Below, piece after piece: positions 31,495 through 33,021 of a stretch of 33,021 nucleotides of DNA. Source of the DNA: Lachnospiraceae bacterium (GTDB lineage: Bacteria; Bacillota; Clostridia; Lachnospirales; Lachnospiraceae); contig JAFXQR010000014.1 of the NCBI GenBank assembly GCA_017526985.1, positions 1-33,021 of the forward strand. The letters are read 5' to 3'. The notes beneath the pieces are model-generated. The model made no database searches, had not been told where the DNA came from, and saw only the letters and a program-made list of their open reading frames with translations. The position numbers were made by a program, and so were the translations under genes. Numbering within the stretch: position 1 is the first letter of the stretch; every line of letters begins with the position of its first letter.

Positions 31495-32796
31495 ATGGAA
31501 AACTATTTCCAGAAAGAGATTGAATGTGCTTCGCGGGAAGAGATCGTAGCCATTCAGAACAAGAAACTGGTAGAGCAGGTACACCATGTATGGGAGAATG
31601 TACCCTACTACCGCAAAAAGATGGAAGAGAAGGGTGTCACACCGGATGACATCAAGAGCATCGATGACCTGCATAAACTGCCGTTCTTATCCAAGGATGA
31701 TCTGCGCAATGCATATCCTTACGGTTTGATGGGCGTTCCCAAGGAAGAAGTGGTGCGTATCCATTCCACTTCCGGTACCACCGGCAAACGCGTGATCGCA
31801 TTCTACACCCAGGCGGATGTGGATCTTTGGGAAGACTGCTGCGCAAGAGCGCTGATGGCAGCAGGCGCTACCAAAGAAGATGTCTGCCAGGTATCTTACG
31901 GCTACGGTTTATTCACCGGTGGCGCAGGCCTGCATGGCGGCAGCCATAAGGTAGGTTGTATGACCGTTCCCATGTCTTCGGGCAATACGGAGCGTCAGAT
32001 TATGTTCCTTCGTGATCTGGAAGCGACCATCATCTGCTGTACCCCCAGCTATGCGGCATATCTGGGCGAGAGCATGAAAGAGATGGGACTTACCCCGGAG
32101 GACATCCCTCTGAAGGCCGGTATCTTCGGCGCAGAGGCTTGGAGTGAGGAGATGCGTAAGGATATCGAAAAGACCCTGGGCATCAAGGCATTTGATATCT
32201 ATGGTCTGACCGAGCTTTCCGGACCGGGTGTGGCATTTGAGTGCAGCGCCCAGAACGGTATGCACATCAACGAAGACCACTTCATCGCGGAGATCATCGA
32301 TCCCAAGACTCACGAAGTGCTGCCGGACGGTGAGCAGGGTGAGCTGGTATTTACGGCCATCGACAAGAAGGGATTCCCGATGATCCGTTACCGTACCAAG
32401 GATATCTGCGTACTGCATCGTGAGAAATGCCCTTGCGGACGTACCCATGTAAAGATGGAGAAGCCGAAGGGACGCAGTGATGATATGCTCATCATCCGCG
32501 GTGTCAATGTATTCCCGTCCCAGATCGAAGCAGTGCTTCTGGAGAACGGCTATCAGGCAAACTACCAGATCATCGTGGACCGCGTGAACAACAACGATAC
32601 GCTGGATGTACATGTAGAGATGACACCGGAGATGTTTACCGATAACGTCAACGAGATCACCAAGCGCCAGAACGACCTGGTGGCAGGCATGAAGAGCATG
32701 CTGGGCATCAAGGCAAAGGTAACGCTGGTAGCTCCGAAGAGCATCACCCGCAGCGAAGGCAAGGCAGTACGTGTGATCGATAACCGCAGGATCTGA
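31495..32796 (+). CDS. paaK: Phenylacetate-CoA ligase
   Basis: A 433-residue adenylate-forming enzyme. The phosphate-binding loop is STSGTTGKR (91-99), the adenine motif is in DIYGLTELSGPG, and the C-terminal domain has RGVNVFPSQIE and TRSEGKAVRV. In catabolism PaaK activates phenylacetate to its CoA ester; next to IorAB it more likely turns aryl-acetyl-CoA into free aryl-acetate with ATP gain, or runs the reverse for aromatic amino acid synthesis. The ATG at 31495 follows AGGAGG; an in-frame start upstream lies inside iorB. The length matches the family. Confidence 0.95.
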   Translation: MENYFQKEIECASREEIVAIQNKKLVEQVHHVWENVPYYRKKMEEKGVTPDDIKSIDDLHKLPFLSKDDLRNAYPYGLMGVPKEEVVRIHSTSGTTGKRVIAFYTQADVDLWEDCCARALMAAGATKEDVCQVSYGYGLFTGGAGLHGGSHKVGCMTVPMSSGNTERQIMFLRDLEATIICCTPSYAAYLGESMKEMGLTPEDIPLKAGIFGAEAWSEEMRKDIEKTLGIKAFDIYGLTELSGPGVAFECSAQNGMHINEDHFIAEIIDPKTHEVLPDGEQGELVFTAIDKKGFPMIRYRTKDICVLHREKCPCGRTHVKMEKPKGRSDDMLIIRGVNVFPSQIEAVLLENGYQANYQIIVDRVNNNDTLDVHVEMTPEMFTDNVNEITKRQNDLVAGMKSMLGIKAKVTLVAPKSITRSEGKAVRVIDNRRI

Positions 32797-32839
32797 AACA
32801 TTTCTTGCTTATAAAATAAAAACAAAGGAGGGGTTACTT

Positions 32840-33021
32840 ATGGGAGTAAAACAGGTATCAATCTTTCTGGAAAACAAGCCGGGCAAGATGTGCGAGATGA
32901 CGGATGTGCTGGCAGCCAACAAGATCAATATGCGCGCACTCTCCCTGGCAGAGACTGACGGTTTCGGTATCGTTCGTATCATCGTGGATGATGTGTACGA
33001 GACCACCACGGTCTTAAAGGA
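32840..33021 (+). CDS. ACT domain-containing protein, N-terminal part
   Basis: The first 60 codons of an amino-acid-binding ACT domain run off the right edge. VKQVSIFLENKPGKMCEMTDVLA (from residue 3) shows the first strand and helix, and the glycine-containing ligand turn is ENKPGK. NINMRALSLAETDGFGIVRII-like spacing follows. AAAGGAGGGG precedes the ATG. It follows paaK by 43 bases. In iorAB-paaK cassettes this partner is common; it may sense aromatic amino acids, which is inferred. The rest, perhaps a second ACT repeat, is outside the window. Confidence 0.9.
   Translation, partial: MGVKQVSIFLENKPGKMCEMTDVLAANKINMRALSLAETDGFGIVRIIVDDVYETTTVLK

Overview
The window looks like a chromosomal segment from a Lachnospiraceae-like clostridium (Firmicutes, Clostridia). 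The evidence is AGGAGG-type ribosome binding sites, sigma-A promoters, intrinsic terminators, a MecA adaptor, a class 1B PyrD/PyrK dihydroorotate dehydrogenase, an archaeal/eukaryal-type prolyl-tRNA synthetase and an anaerobic indolepyruvate:ferredoxin oxidoreductase. I see no rRNA, tRNA, CRISPR array, insertion sequence or prophage. Base and codon use look even, so most of it reads as vertically inherited core genome. No stretch over 300 bases lacks a gene.

Layout. 1-317: start of a minus-strand XRE repressor and its promoter/operator region. 318-1772: an acyltransferase (plsC type) and thiamine pyrophosphokinase, diverging from overlapping promoters that share one palindromic -10. 1847-5540: cytosolic NodB-type deacetylase, then pyrC-pyrK-pyrD. 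5743-6866: small membrane protein and a cytidylate-kinase-like protein. 7006-16463: a complete branched-chain amino acid ABC transporter (livK, then livHMGF), followed at close spacing by carB without carA and by a membrane-anchored SGNH hydrolase. 16661-17764: a radical SAM protein behind a consensus promoter. 17953-18600 (minus): an unrecognised protein. 18856-20295: proS. 20384-21190 (minus): mecA. 21318-24542: acyltransferase, zinc-ribbon membrane protein and alpha/beta hydrolase in overlapping genes. 24562-25347: tatD. 25352-25645 (minus): a 97-residue unknown. 25686-29030: a 1,114-residue protein joining a LacI-type ligand-binding domain, an EAL domain and a beta-helix-like repeat domain. 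29145-33021: iorA-iorB-paaK-ACT, running off the right edge.

How the genes work together. PyrC, PyrK, PyrD and CarB belong to de novo UMP synthesis, but the liv operon sits between carB and the others. The liv genes import branched-chain amino acids. IorAB makes aryl-acetyl-CoA from aryl-pyruvates, and PaaK interconverts it with the free aryl-acetate, with an ACT-domain protein as a possible aromatic amino acid sensor.

The most notable items are the LacI/EAL/beta-helix protein at 25686, a set of promoters whose -35 boxes lie in or beside RNA hairpins (6102-6141, 8356-8412, 16498-16603), and three genes whose -10 boxes lie so close to the start codon that their mRNAs should be leaderless or nearly so (mecA, the 21318 acyltransferase and the 25645 gene).
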